Of a stretch of DNA of 64,000 nucleotides, positions 23,709 through 34,931 are shown piece after piece. Where the stretch lies: positions 248,001-312,000 of the forward strand of contig JAPQWV010000492.1 of assembly GCA_027422505.1 (NCBI GenBank), read 5' to 3'. Source of the DNA: Craterostigma plantagineum (taxonomy: Eukaryota; Streptophyta; Magnoliopsida; Lamiales; Linderniaceae). The notes under the pieces are model-generated. The model saw only the letters and a list, made by a program, of their open reading frames with translations, made no database searches and had not been told where the DNA came from. The first letter of the stretch is position 1. The number at the start of each line of letters is the position of its first letter. The translations under genes and the position numbers were made by a program.

Positions 23709-23805
23709 TTATTGTATTTCCGTAGATAGTGATTTCCTTGTACTCTATTAATAAGGTTCATATCAATGCAAATCATTCATTGAGGCAAATTATCTTAGCC
23801 TACCA
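23638..23805 (+). repeat. 3' LTR of the Ale-like copia element
   Basis: Matches the 5' LTR along its length, with one difference seen in the terminal CCTACCA against CCTAACA. It carries the same TATTAATG start and the same internal 19-base duplication. Confidence 0.9.
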
Positions 23806-23810
23806 AAAAC

Positions 23811-24936
23811 GATTAAAAAACCCTATTGGAATAAAATAAAGTTTCCAATGATAATGGGCATGCAGTAAAATGAATAGACAATAATACCCACTCTACATTC
23901 CACTAGATCCGAAGTCTCACCAACTTTTTACTTTTTCGTGGTGGAAGTTATTTCAAGTAGTATTTCTATAGATGACCAAACATTTCATCAAAAGCTATCC
24001 TTTGTATTGTAATAAAATATATAAAAATTGAGGCGTGACCAAGTCAGTATTCCTCACCAGCCAAGATATCATGATGATTCTAGGCAAGCATTACTATTAA
24101 AGCTGGCACAAAACCACTTATGGATGGGCTTGAGATATGATGATAAAGGCATCAACTTTTTAATTTTTGTATTTTCATGGTTAGTACCACCTCAAGCAAT
24201 ATAACTGGTGATCCAAACTTTGATATGATAAAACCATCATCACGTCGTCATCCCTTACCTACCCCTAACCACTATAAAATAAAAATAAAACAAAATTCGT
24301 TTGTACATAGTTCTTAGAGAAAAATAGAGTTGGTGATAAAGCTATTACAATTCACATATTCCCTTTATTTCAACGTTATCAATCCTAATCTTGACTCGTG
24401 ATTCGACTAAACTAATACCTTATAGTTCCTCATCGACATCAAGATCAAGAATCAAGATGAATATGCGATTCTTAGTTAGTTAATTAGTTAACCCATAATG
24501 AATTTAGTTTAACCTTTAATTAGGGAACTTAATCCATGATTAATCAAGTCCCATTCGCTAAGAATTTTGCTAATCATTATGTTTATCTAAACAGCACCAG
24601 ACAACATATTCCAATCGCGAACATTATTATGTTACAACCTGCGATCAATCGTTGTTACATTTTTTTCCTTTTTGATCACATGAAATGGAAGTTCACTTCA
24701 TTTAAACAAAAGCACATAGAAAAAATTTCCAAATATAAGCTTACGAGTAACACAAGTTAAAAAAAAAAGGCAACATTTCACCACCTAAACTTAATCATGT
24801 AGTTCCAACACCAACCAAGCAACCAAAATCGAACTAATCTTCATTATTAATTCATGCTGAGAAGCCACACTTCTCAAATCAAGTAAAAAGAACATGAAGA
24901 AAACTTGCCTGCTATAAGCTAAAGCTTTTCTTGCAA
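23811..24936. other. Upstream region of MED33
   Basis: A/T-rich sequence with no supported gene. It should hold the MED33 promoter and leader. The copia insertion ends about 1.1 kb upstream of the MED33 start codon. Confidence 0.4.
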
Positions 24937-27900
24937 ATGGAGGTTTCGACCCAATCGAAAGGCTTAATCATATGGGAAAGAGTTTCAGAGCTTACCAAAA
25001 AGATGTCCCGAGAAAACTCCCGCGACCCATCGGCGTTGTGGGCATTTCAAATCTCCTCCACGTTGGCCGCCGCCGGCGCAAGTTTCCCGAGCGCTGAGCT
25101 GGCGAATGTATTGGTGTCCCACATTTGCTGGGACAACAATGTGCCTCTAGCTTGGAAATTCTTGGACAAGGCATTGACTCTAAAGATTGTGCATCCTTTG
25201 CTCGTCCTTGGGCTGCTTTCGACAAGGTTTTTCCTATGTTCTTTTCTTGCAGTTGATTTCTTGTTTCAGTTGTTACAATGACTTATATGTGTAGTGGTGG
25301 TGATTGAAATGAATGAAATGAAGACACTTTACCTGCATTACATTTGCTATAGGGTAGTCCCACATCGTCGTTCTAGGCCGGGATCTTTTACGCTTTACAT
25401 GGAGCTCGTTAAGCAGCACGCTTTCTCACTGCAAGAAAATCAGAAGTTGCCCAATCATCAGAAGTAAGATACATTATTTAATTTCTCGTCTCTTTTCTTT
25501 CTCGAGGCTCAAGCTGACGAAATGTGTGTGTCCAGGACAATGGATTGCCTGGACAGTGTTCTACAGTTATCTCAGAATTTTGGAGTCGAAGTAGACAATG
25601 CTGGCGCTAAAGTGGTGCTGTTCATCTTCTACATTGTGTGGCAGTTGGTCGATACGGCGCTGGACGATGAAGGAATGCTCCGACGCGCGGAGAACAATCC
25701 CAAATGGCAGGTGAAATCTGATGACATGGAAATCGATGGCTCCAGTAAGATCTATAAGGCGAACAAGCAAGGACACTTTGAGAAACTGAGATCGGCTAAT
25801 GCGTTGATGGTCATTGAGTTGATTGGAAAATTCCTGCAAAATAGAGTTACCTCAAGTATTCTTTACCTGGCCCGCCAAAACATGTCAGACTTTTTAGCCC
25901 TTATTGCAGATTTCGTTGCAATTTTTCACATGCTAGAATAGCTTATACAACTCATATTCATCTAAGAACAGTGAATCATTTGGAATAATGAAACAGAGAC
26001 TCATTACAGGTCTACTCAATGGAGTACCTTTATGCAGCAGTTGAATCTGCTTGTTAAGAACTTGGAAGCTTCTAGAAGCTCGGGATCTGTTGCTGGGGAG
26101 GTTCTTGCACAGTTTTTATCAGACAATGGGAGAACTCTGTCTCAGGCTCCCATGTCAAGTTCGAGAACTTTGGCTGATTCGGGCAGTCTTTGTTTAGGAA
26201 GCAGTCGTTCAACTCTTTGGCTTCCTCTTGACATGCTCCTAGAGGATGCAATGGATGGCTCACACGTTAGTGCAATAAGTGCAATAGAAATTGTTATAGG
26301 TGACTTTTTGTTGTCTATCTTCCACTTCTTGTCTGAAAAGTTTTTCTACTAACGAGTAGATACAATATTTCTTTGCAGGCTTAGTTAAATCTCTTAAAGC
26401 AATCAATGCAGCATCTTGGCATGAAGTTTTCCTAGGACTTTGGATGGCTGCATTGCGTCTAGTTCAGAGGGTAGGAATTTTTTGCAAAATATGATTTTAT
26501 ATGTAAAAGCAGATCGAAAAATCTATGCATGATACATATGAAATCACAGTAACAGAAAGAAGCTGACAACCTCAGTTACTTCAAATTTGACTAACAGGAG
26601 AGAGATCCAATAGAAGGCCCCGTCCCTCGCCTCGATACTCGCATGTGCATCTTGTTGTCTATTACAACTCTCGTTATTTCCGATCTTGTCAAGGAAGAGG
26701 AAACAGCTGAGATGAATGGGTCAGATTCTGATTTGGGCAGCCCTGAGAATAATAGTCACGGTGGGCGACGTCGAGATTTAGTGTTAAGCCTACAAGACTT
26801 ACTTGATTATAAAAGTTTGCTTGTTCCACCTCAATCAGTCGTGGCTTTCGCAAATCGAGCTGCAACTAAGGCAATGATGATAGCATCAGGTGTTAGTGTT
26901 GGCAATACAGCGTATTTCGAGTGCTGCAACACAAAGGACATGCCATTTAGCTGCTGTAAGTAAATTTTCATTGTTACCTTAGAACGGGAAAATCATTATC
27001 GAAGTTCTAGTCCTTATTAGAATTATGTTCTTTTGTATTGTAGCTGGTACCTTGCATCATTTGATCGTCGAAGCATGCATAGCCCGAAATCTTTTGGATG
27101 AATCTGCTTATTTCTGGCCTTGGTATGCCAATGGACGAATCAATCAGCTTCCACAAAACTTTCCCGCTCAAGTATCAAGCTGGTCGTCGCTTATGAGAGG
27201 GGAAACTCTCAGCCCAAATTTGGTGAACACTTTAATTTCAACTCCAGCTCCAAGGTATGCATGCCTTAACAGAAGCTATTCCCTTCTTCGAGTAAAGTTA
27301 CTTGGATCCATCATTTCTAGTTCTTCCTTGTACGAGTAAGGCAACTAAAGTTGAACTCATGAATATAATATCATCAAAAGCTTCGCAGAGATCGAAAAAA
27401 TATTCGAGGTTGCACTAAAAGGATCTAAGGATGAGAAGATTTCTGCTGCGTCTATTCTCTGCGGAGCTTCCTTGATCACTGGCTGGAATATTCAGGTACG
27501 AAAACAGCAACATTCGACTTGATTATCTGAAACTTCCTGCAACTACCATCAGACCAGCTGAAAATTAACTGTGACCCAATTTTTCAATTATTCAGGAGCA
27601 TACTGTGTATTTTATTACCAGATTGTTGTCCCCAGCCGTTCCTGTCGATTATTCAGGCGGTGAACACTATTTGATAACCTACGCTCCAATGCTCAATGTT
27701 CTTCTAGTGGGAATTGCCCCCGTCGACAGTGTACAGATTTTTTCTCTCCATGGTCTGGTAGGTGTTTATTCGACCAACATTCCATATCCTTGATAAAAAC
27801 TAAACCAAACAAATCAACCTACAACCAAAATCTCCGTGGATTGGCGCATCACATCCGCAGGTCCCAGAGCTTGCTAGTTCATTAATGACCATTTGTGAAG

Positions 27901-30111
27901 TTTTTGGTTCGTGCGTGCCCAACATCTCATGGACAATGCCCACTGGCGAAGAAATAACCGCCCATGCTGTTTTTTCGAATGCTTTTGCTCTTCTCCTCAA
28001 ATTATGGAGGTTTAATCACCCGCCTGTTGAATATGGAGTAGGAGATGTACCACCAGCGGGATCGCAGCTCACTCCCGAGTATCTCTTGTTGGTTCGTAAT
28101 TCACACTTAATCTCTCATGGAAGCACAAGCAAGGATCCAAATCGAAGCAGACTCGCTAAAGCAGCTGCCTCATCTTCTTCAGGACCTATTTTTGTGGACT
28201 CTTTCCCCAAACTTAAAGTGTGGTACAGACAACATCTGGCTTGTATTGCTTCTCCCTTGACCGAGCTTGTCAATGGTTCTCCAGTGCAAAAGATCGTGGA
28301 CACGCTTCTTCAGATGATGTTCAGAAAAATCAATAAAGGAAATCAAACCGTTACTACCATCACATCGGGGAGTAGTAGCTCGTCTGGACATGGAAGTGAA
28401 GAAGGTTGTATCAGGCCTAAGCTGCCAGCTTGGGACATCCTGGAAGCTGTCCCTTTTGTCGCAGATGCCGCTCTAACTGCTTGTGCTCATGAGATGTTAA
28501 CACCTCGCGAACTCTGCACAGGTTTGTTGCATCACCTATTTGGGAGGATTAAATTAAATGCGTTCAATAAATTTTTAATTTGATATTCAACATAATTTGA
28601 TATTCAACATGTAATCCGTTTAAGAAAAATGAAAGTAAACATCGTTACCACTTTGTGGTCAGTCCTTCAGTTAACATCATTTGCTCAACAGGACTGAAGG
28701 ACTTGGCTGATTATCTTCCAGCAACTTTAGCATCGATTGTAAGTTACTTCTCTGCTGAAGTGACTCGTGGCGTATGGAAGTCAGTGTTTATGAACGGTAC
28801 AGATTGGCCGAGCCCTGCTGCAAATTTGTCAAATGTGGAGGAACAGATAAAGAAGATACTAGCTGCAACAGGTGTTGATATTCCATGTTTAGCTGTAGGT
28901 AAGTGGAAGGAATAACAGAAACAATATCTTGATTCACAGCGGATTACATGAGTTGCTTTTTTAAACCTTCTAAACCCTTGAAATATGGCATAACGAATGT
29001 AGGTATAAGCTCACCAGCTTCACTTCCATTGCCTCTGGCAGCATTTGTGAGCCTTACCATAACCTACAAGCTCGACAAAGCCTCGCAACGCTTTCTAGAC
29101 TTAGCTGGTCCAGCGTTGGAGTCTCTCGCTGCTGGCTGTCCATGGCCGTGCATGCCAATTGTAGCTTCCTTGTGGACGCAAAAGGCTAAACGATGGAGTG
29201 ATTTTCTCATTTTTTCTGCTTCTAGAACTGTCTTCCTTCACAGTAATGATGCAGTCATTCAGCTTCTTCGAAGCTGTTTTAGAGCCACAATCAGTTTAAA
29301 CAGTAGCTGCTGCATATCAAGCAATGGTGGCATCGGATCTCTGTTGGGCCACGGGTTCGGGTCTCATTGCAACGGTGGGATCTCCCCTGTTGCACCAGGC
29401 ATATTATACTTAAGGTTTTACCGTTCTATCAGAGATATTATGTTTCTAAGAGATGAGATCATCTCTTTGCTTATGCAAACTGTAGAAGAAATATCTTGTG
29501 GAGGCACAGAATCCCAAAACAGGAAAACTTACAGACATATGATGAAGCATGGCCATGTTTCGGTTGCCGAGGCTTTAACCAAGGTTAAAGTAGTAGCTTC
29601 TTTGGCTGCTTCTGTGATCTCCCTAACCGGAGGTCTGGGACTCATGCAGTCATTATTCAAAGAAACTCTTCCATCATGGTTCATGTCTATTCACCAATCC
29701 AAGCAAGACAATAACAGTAAAATCCTTCCAATGCTTAGAGGCTACGTACTAGCTTACTTGGCTGCCTTTTGCGGAGTCTTTAGCTGGGGTATCGATTCAT
29801 CATCATCAGCTTCAAGTAGACGACCCAAGATTCTCGGATGTCACCTGACATTCATGGCAAGCGCTTTAGAGGGAAAGATATCTCTTGGGTGCGACTCAGC
29901 TACTTGGCGTGCTTATGTATCAGGGTTTTTAAGCTTGACGGTCAAATGTACGGTTACATGGATTGCAGAGCTGGACATAGAGTTGCTGAAAAGACTAAGT
30001 ATGGGACTGAGATGCTTGAACGAAGAAGAGCTCTCTCTTGCCGTGCTCAAGGTAGGTGGACTTCGTGCCATGGGCTCCGCAGCTGAATGGATAATTGCTT
30101 CCGAACTTTAA
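24937..30111 (+). CDS. MED33: Mediator complex subunit 33 (MED33A/B, REF4/RFR1 family), 12 exons
   Basis: Exons: 24937-25226, 25353-25463, 25536-25883, 26010-26299, 26379-26470, 26598-26955, 27044-27254, 27381-27495, 27596-27757, 27861-28521, 28692-28898, 29003-30111. They join in phase to give 1,317 residues, the usual size of the family. Matching blocks include PSAELANVLVSHICWDNNVP, VWQLVDTALDDEGML, GGEHYLITYAPMLNVLL, and the C-terminal run that ends AMGSAAEWIIASEL. MED33 is a plant-specific Mediator tail subunit. Arabidopsis MED33A/B (RFR1, REF4) restrain phenylpropanoid gene expression in the nucleus. Intron 7 ends with a pyrimidine-poor ATCATCAAAAG acceptor, so the exon 8 start is the least certain boundary. 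A paralogue cannot be assigned. The gene is convergent with the PPR gene to the right. Confidence 0.93.
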
Positions 30112-30349
30112 TTCCCTTCTCTTTGTAGTCCAATGCTAACTTTTTTTAGAAGGTGACATGCAATGTTGTTGTACAGCATTTTATGTAGCAACTAATTCTT
30201 GATAAGAGATTAACCACAAAGGGTAAGTTCACTTACCTCTTTGAGTACCTTGCAGCAGCAAATGCTATAGGACATCAGGATCATTATATGGTGGAATATA
30301 AAGGCGCACATAGATGGCTCCATAATATTTTTTGCGCGTTCTTTGAGTT
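30112..30349. other. Short convergent intergenic region
   Basis: Shared 3' flank of MED33 and the MEF18-like gene. Only 238 bases separate the two stop codons, so the 3' UTRs may overlap. Confidence 0.6.
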
Positions 30350-32368
30350 TCATGTAACGCCGCTATATCCACGTGACCTTGATAATTTACCATTCTGCAC
30401 TACTTTTCGAACTAAAAGAGCATCATCCCATCGACCAGCATCAGCAAATATGTTGGATAATAGGACCCGACTTGGTCCATGAGATGGTTCCACACTCGCC
30501 AAGTTTTGGGCAGCTCTTTCACCTAATTCTGTATTCTGATGCATTTTACTAGCAGCTAACAGTGCCCCCCATATGACAACATCAGCCTTCATTGGCATGC
30601 TTTCTATGATCTCTTCAGCTTCTTTTAACCTTCCAGCCCGGCCCAAAAGATCAACCATACAACCGTAATGCTTGATGTCTGGATGTATATTGTACGTGCT
30701 TTTCATGCTCTTGAAATACTTTTCTCCTTCTTCGACTAAACCAGCATGGCAGCACGCGGTCAACACACCGATGAATGTTATCGAATTGAGCTTTATTCTA
30801 CGAGTCTGCAAATCTGAGAAAACTCTTAAGGAGATTTGAGCACGCCCATGCATGGCCAAGCCACATATAATAGCATTCCACGGCGAGACTTCTTTAGTTT
30901 CATTTCGAACCTGAAAAAATACCTCTATAGCTGAATCAATACTTCCACATTTAGAATACATGTCAATAAGCGCTGCACCCAATTTGTCAACTAATGGGAT
31001 TGAGTTGTTGAGTATGTACTCATGTGCCCGTCTTCCTTCTTCCAATACACCAAGACTAGCAATAGCTGAAAGTACACCAACCATGGTGACATCATTTGGC
31101 TTCATCCCTTTAGCTACCATTCCATGAAATAGTTCCAAGGTTAAACTAGGCTGCCCATTTTGTGAGTAACCCGAGATCATAGAGCTCCATGAGAAAACAT
31201 CTCGTTCAGGCATTTCATCGAATAGATACCTAGCCTCATCGATCATTCCATTTCGTATCAAACCTGTCATAAAAGCATTCCAACATGCAACATGACCCTT
31301 GTCCGCTTCTTCGAATTGCAAACGAGCAAGTTCGATCTCATCACAAGCAGAATAAAGGTGAATTAATGTTGTTTGCATGAAATTAGAACGACTAAAGCCC
31401 ATCTTCACTGCTGAACAATGAAGCTGTTGGCCCTCAAAAAACTTCGCATCCTTCCCACAAGCAGAAATTAAATCAACAATCATAACTATATTGGGACTTA
31501 AACCCATGTTTCTCATTCGAGAATACAGAGTAAAAGCATCTCCATATTTACCCGTTTGTACATATCCATCAACCATTGTACCCCATGACACAATATCCTT
31601 CTCAGGGATTGACTGAAACAACTCCCTCCCAGAATCGATAGAACCAGCTTTAATATATCCATTCAACATCACATTCCAAGAAACCACATTCTTGTCTAAC
31701 ATATCATCAAACACCACCCTTGCAGCACTAAGCCATGAACCCGAACAATACAGATTAACCACGTTGGTCGCAACAATCACAGGCGCATCAACACCGATCT
31801 TTAAGACCAAACCATGCAAACTTGAAGCAATACCCCAAGCACAACCAACACGTGCGTATGCTGACAGAACACTACCCATAGTCGCCTCATTCGGAAGCAC
31901 ACCGCACAGCATCATCTCCCTAAAAGCAGAAATCGCACTGAAATAATCCCCACTCTGAGAAAAAGCCAAAATGACCGTAGTATATGACACACAGTTTCTA
32001 ACAGGCATTTTCGCAAACAGGTCGTAAGCATCGCTCAAACGGCCGTTTCTCACATACCCGCCAAGCATTATGTTCCAAGAAACGGTGTCCAACATCACCG
32101 AGCTGTCGAAAATCGACCTCGCGGAGGAAAGAAATCCCATCTTAGCGTACATGGTGATCAAGCTGTTTTGTATGAAAATGTAGGAGTTCAATCCATGTTT
32201 TACTATGAAGGCGTGTAGCTGCTGACCGTGAGATAGCCGTGAAGGGGCTGATGAGATTGACTTCAGCTTGGAGACGAGTGAAGTTTCTAGAGAAATGGCG
32301 TCTGAGAATGTATACAGACATTTGAAATTTGTGAGTTTCCGTCGGAGAGTGAGAGCAGCAACGTTCAT
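30350..32368 (-). CDS. MEF18: PLS/E-class PPR protein, MEF18-like mitochondrial RNA editing factor
   Basis: Single intronless ORF of 672 codons. Alternating P, L and S motifs are seen (DTVSWNIMLGGYVRNGRLSD, DVFSWSSMISGYSQNGQPS). An E-type C-terminus follows, with ADVVIWGALLAASKMHQN and VLLSNIFADAGRWDDALLVR, and no DYW domain. E-class PPR proteins select cytidines for C-to-U editing in organelles and recruit a DYW-type deaminase partner in trans. The N-terminus (MNVAALTLRRKLTNFKCLYT) looks like a mitochondrial presequence. The MEF18 name (At5g19020, as I recall) rests on overall resemblance and on the likely microsynteny with the upstream PPR and AWPM-19-like genes. It is tentative, and the PPR class call is firm. 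Confidence 0.82.
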   Translation of the reverse strand: MNVAALTLRRKLTNFKCLYTFSDAISLETSLVSKLKSISSAPSRLSHGQQLHAFIVKHGLNSYIFIQNSLITMYAKMGFLSSARSIFDSSVMLDTVSWNIMLGGYVRNGRLSDAYDLFAKMPVRNCVSYTTVILAFSQSGDYFSAISAFREMMLCGVLPNEATMGSVLSAYARVGCAWGIASSLHGLVLKIGVDAPVIVATNVVNLYCSGSWLSAARVVFDDMLDKNVVSWNVMLNGYIKAGSIDSGRELFQSIPEKDIVSWGTMVDGYVQTGKYGDAFTLYSRMRNMGLSPNIVMIVDLISACGKDAKFFEGQQLHCSAVKMGFSRSNFMQTTLIHLYSACDEIELARLQFEEADKGHVACWNAFMTGLIRNGMIDEARYLFDEMPERDVFSWSSMISGYSQNGQPSLTLELFHGMVAKGMKPNDVTMVGVLSAIASLGVLEEGRRAHEYILNNSIPLVDKLGAALIDMYSKCGSIDSAIEVFFQVRNETKEVSPWNAIICGLAMHGRAQISLRVFSDLQTRRIKLNSITFIGVLTACCHAGLVEEGEKYFKSMKSTYNIHPDIKHYGCMVDLLGRAGRLKEAEEIIESMPMKADVVIWGALLAASKMHQNTELGERAAQNLASVEPSHGPSRVLLSNIFADAGRWDDALLVRKVVQNGKLSRSRGYSGVT

Positions 32369-32435
32369 GAGATGGTAATGTTAAGAAGGAAAGACCAAAT
32401 AAAATAAAACAAATATGTAGAATGCTTTTTTAATG

Positions 32436-33241
32436 GAAAAATAAATGAAACTTTAGATTATTTCGGAATAAACAAATCTATACTAATTCTCTTCTCAAAT
32501 TAAACACATGTGACTTGTAACCTATTCAACTGGTTAAATATCATTTCTTTTAGTTTTTTTTTTCATTTATTAACATTTAGTTATTTCTTATGGCGTTGCT
32601 CTTTTTCTTTTTGAAAAAATCGTTTTTGTATTTTCTTCTTCTTCCCTTTATTCTATTCCATTTTTCTTTTTTATTATTTCTTTTAATTGTTCTTATTATT
32701 TCTTTTAATTGTTTTGTCGTTTTGCTGTTTTTACGTGACCGGAGTTCGATCAGATTTTTTGTTACACATTAACTTCTTTCTTCAGACGTACTAAAATCTG
32801 GGTGATAAAAAATATCCGGAAACCGGATACTAAAACATGAGAAAAGGGATATCCAATTTTAAACCGGATCGGATACGGACAGTGAAGAAAAATGATAATT
32901 ATTTAAAAAAATCAGATATTCGATATCTGGTTCTATATTTAAAAATAATAAAAAAACTAGAAAAATAGCCCAAAAAGAAAAATGAAGGTCCAAAAGAAAA
33001 AAAATCTCAAAGTAGAATATTTAAATTTATTTGTTTTATTATTGCAAAAAACTTTGTTAGAGAATTGAAATTAAAAAACATGAAAAAATTGAGATGCAAG
33101 TTAAAAAGTTGATATTTGTTCGTATTGTGTTTATAATTTATTATGTAATTTTGAATCATAAAATTCACACATATTGTGTGAATTACTATGTTTCGAAATT
33201 CTTATATGAAAAACTATATTAAAAAATAGTTTTGAATAGAA

Positions 33242-33273
<32 letters not shown>

Positions 33274-33723
33274 GAAAAATAAATTTTAAAAAAAGGATGC
33301 GGGTATCTGTTTAACATATCCAAATAAAGCGGATATCCAATTTTCGAAAATCCGATTAAAACCGGACCGGATATGATACCATTTCTGATATCCAAAAACT
33401 TATTTTTAATCACTCGACAGGCACTAATGTATATTTTTTAAATTTTCTCTTAAAGTTTATATTTATTTTTCATCCTTATTTAACTATGTGTAAAAATATT
33501 TATAAGTTACACGTAGTTATCGATATATGTAAGTTAATTATTTTAAAAAAGAAAATAGAAAAAATGAAATAGAAAAAGGAAAGAGAAGAATAAAAAAGAA
33601 AAAATTAAAAGAAATAAAATTTAACCAGTTGGATAGGTTGTATGACTTTAAGGTTCAATTTGAGAAGAGAATTAATATAAGCTGATTTATTCTAAAATAA
33701 TCTAAAGTTTGGTTTATTTTTGG
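32436..33723. mobile_element. Inverted-repeat element of about 1.3 kb, no transposase
   Basis: The left arm contains AACTTTAGATTATTT, CTAATTCTCTTCTCAAATT and CCTATTCAACTGGTTAAAT. All three recur in the same order in the reverse complement of the right arm (33600-33723) with few changes. Inside, GGATATCCAATTTT and CCGGAT words recur near both ends. The arms continue into T-rich or A-rich low-complexity sequence. The superfamily is unclear and no convincing target duplication was found. The small T-rich ORFs inside are not genes. Confidence 0.6.
33242..33273. repeat. (AAT)n microsatellite, 32 bp
   Basis: Uninterrupted AAT units inside the inverted-repeat element. Confidence 0.95.
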
Positions 33724-33893
33724 AAGAAAATCAATAGGATGGATTATTTTTAACAAATACCTTTTTAATTTACGTAAATTTATGTGAGAAGAAACAAGAA
33801 TATGATACTTTCTTGTACGAAGTTTCCAGTTCCAAAACAATCATAGTTCCACACTTCAAAGATAAAGCTGATCCTTAATAAAAAATTGGATAA

Positions 33894-34926
33894 TGTCACG
33901 ATGTTGGAGTTGACCGTTGACCGCGGTCAACGTGGCCGGAGAATGACCGGACAGCGACGGAAAACACGGAGCTACTTGGGAGCGTAGGAATGTGACCTCC
34001 GCCTGAGCTTAGTCGGACACAAGGGCCGATTACGTCGAAGGGATCTCGACACTTTGGGACGTGCGCGGCACGGACCTCGCTCGGACCTAGAGACCTGTAG
34101 CGAACCACGGCGTGGACCTAGGACACGGCACGGAGTTGAAGCGGGACATGGGATGCGGCGTGGGACCTGAGACAGTATGGAGGCAGCTTTCCTGACAGGA
34201 ATCATTGCTGTTCAGACCATCCACTGGCCAGGAAGCTGGAAAGTGACTTTGAAACTTCTCAAAAGTTGTTGTACCGCCAGACCATCATTGGAGGCAGCCC
34301 AGCAGGCCAGAGGACGCCTGCCACTCCCCTGCTCTGCCAAAAAAGCAGATGTGCAGGTTGGCCAAACCAAGAGGTTCGGGAGCTCCTGCGATTGGGCCAT
34401 TTTAGGCGGTAAAACAAGGCAAGACCTTTGAGGTGCTTTGACCGAGTCCTATAAATAGATCCAAGCTCTCTCATTTGAAAAAAGGCAAGTCTTCAAAGAA
34501 AAACTCTAAGAGTTAGAGTGGGACATTCGATTTGGGCTAAGTTGAGCGTCTATTTTCTTTGCCATGTTTGTAAGTAGCAAGTTAGGCGAGTTAAGTGTGA
34601 ACGACTTGTACTTGTACGAGTGAAAGCGAACTTATGCATCCCATCTTTTGGACCCCGTTTCTAAGTAATACAGTGGGTTGGGAGGTGCGCCTCCCGTAAT
34701 CGTCTTGTGTTCTAGTTTGTTCGAGTTCTTTTGTGTGAGTTCGAAGTTAACTAAACACGAGGGCTTTAGCGAAAAATAACGAGATTTAGAAGAATGAACT
34801 ACCTTGAGTACGCGTCGGCAAACTAACAAAGAAGGCTTAGTGACGGGCTCGGCGGAGCTGCGTCACTGCCGTGTCCGAGGGAGCTTAGAAGGCGAAAGAT
34901 TAATTAAGTTAATGACCTCTGTGACA
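33894..34926 (+). mobile_element. Solo LTR, 1,033 bp, with GATAA target duplication
   Basis: Begins TGTCACGATG and ends CTCTGTGACA, so the ends are TG...CA within a short inverted TGTCAC/GTGACA. It is flanked by GATAA at 33889-33893 and 34927-34931. A TATA box (TATAAATA, 34450-34457) is followed by a plausible transcribed R/U5 part, which gives a plus orientation. No internal retrotransposon sequence or second LTR is nearby, so it is the product of LTR-LTR recombination. The perfect duplication shows little has moved since. The family is unknown, and Ty3-type termini are the best guess. ORFs inside are spurious. Confidence 0.87.
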
Positions 34927-34931
34927 GATAA

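Larger units (their letters stand above)
19255..23805 (+). mobile_element. Ty1-copia retrotransposon (Ale/Retrofit-like), 4,551 bp, both LTRs present
   Basis: Two 168-bp LTRs flank a gag-pol region in the order gag, protease, integrase, RT, RNase H. The element is bracketed by AAAAC at 19250-19254 and 23806-23810. A primer-binding-like TGGTATAAGCC follows the 5' LTR, and a purine-rich GCGGGGGG precedes the 3' LTR. The LTRs differ at one noticed base, so insertion is fairly recent. Short LTRs and the gag start (SSSNYLLWHAQVEPLL) fit the Ale/Retrofit lineage. It lies between two plus-strand host genes, upstream of MED33. Confidence 0.93.
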
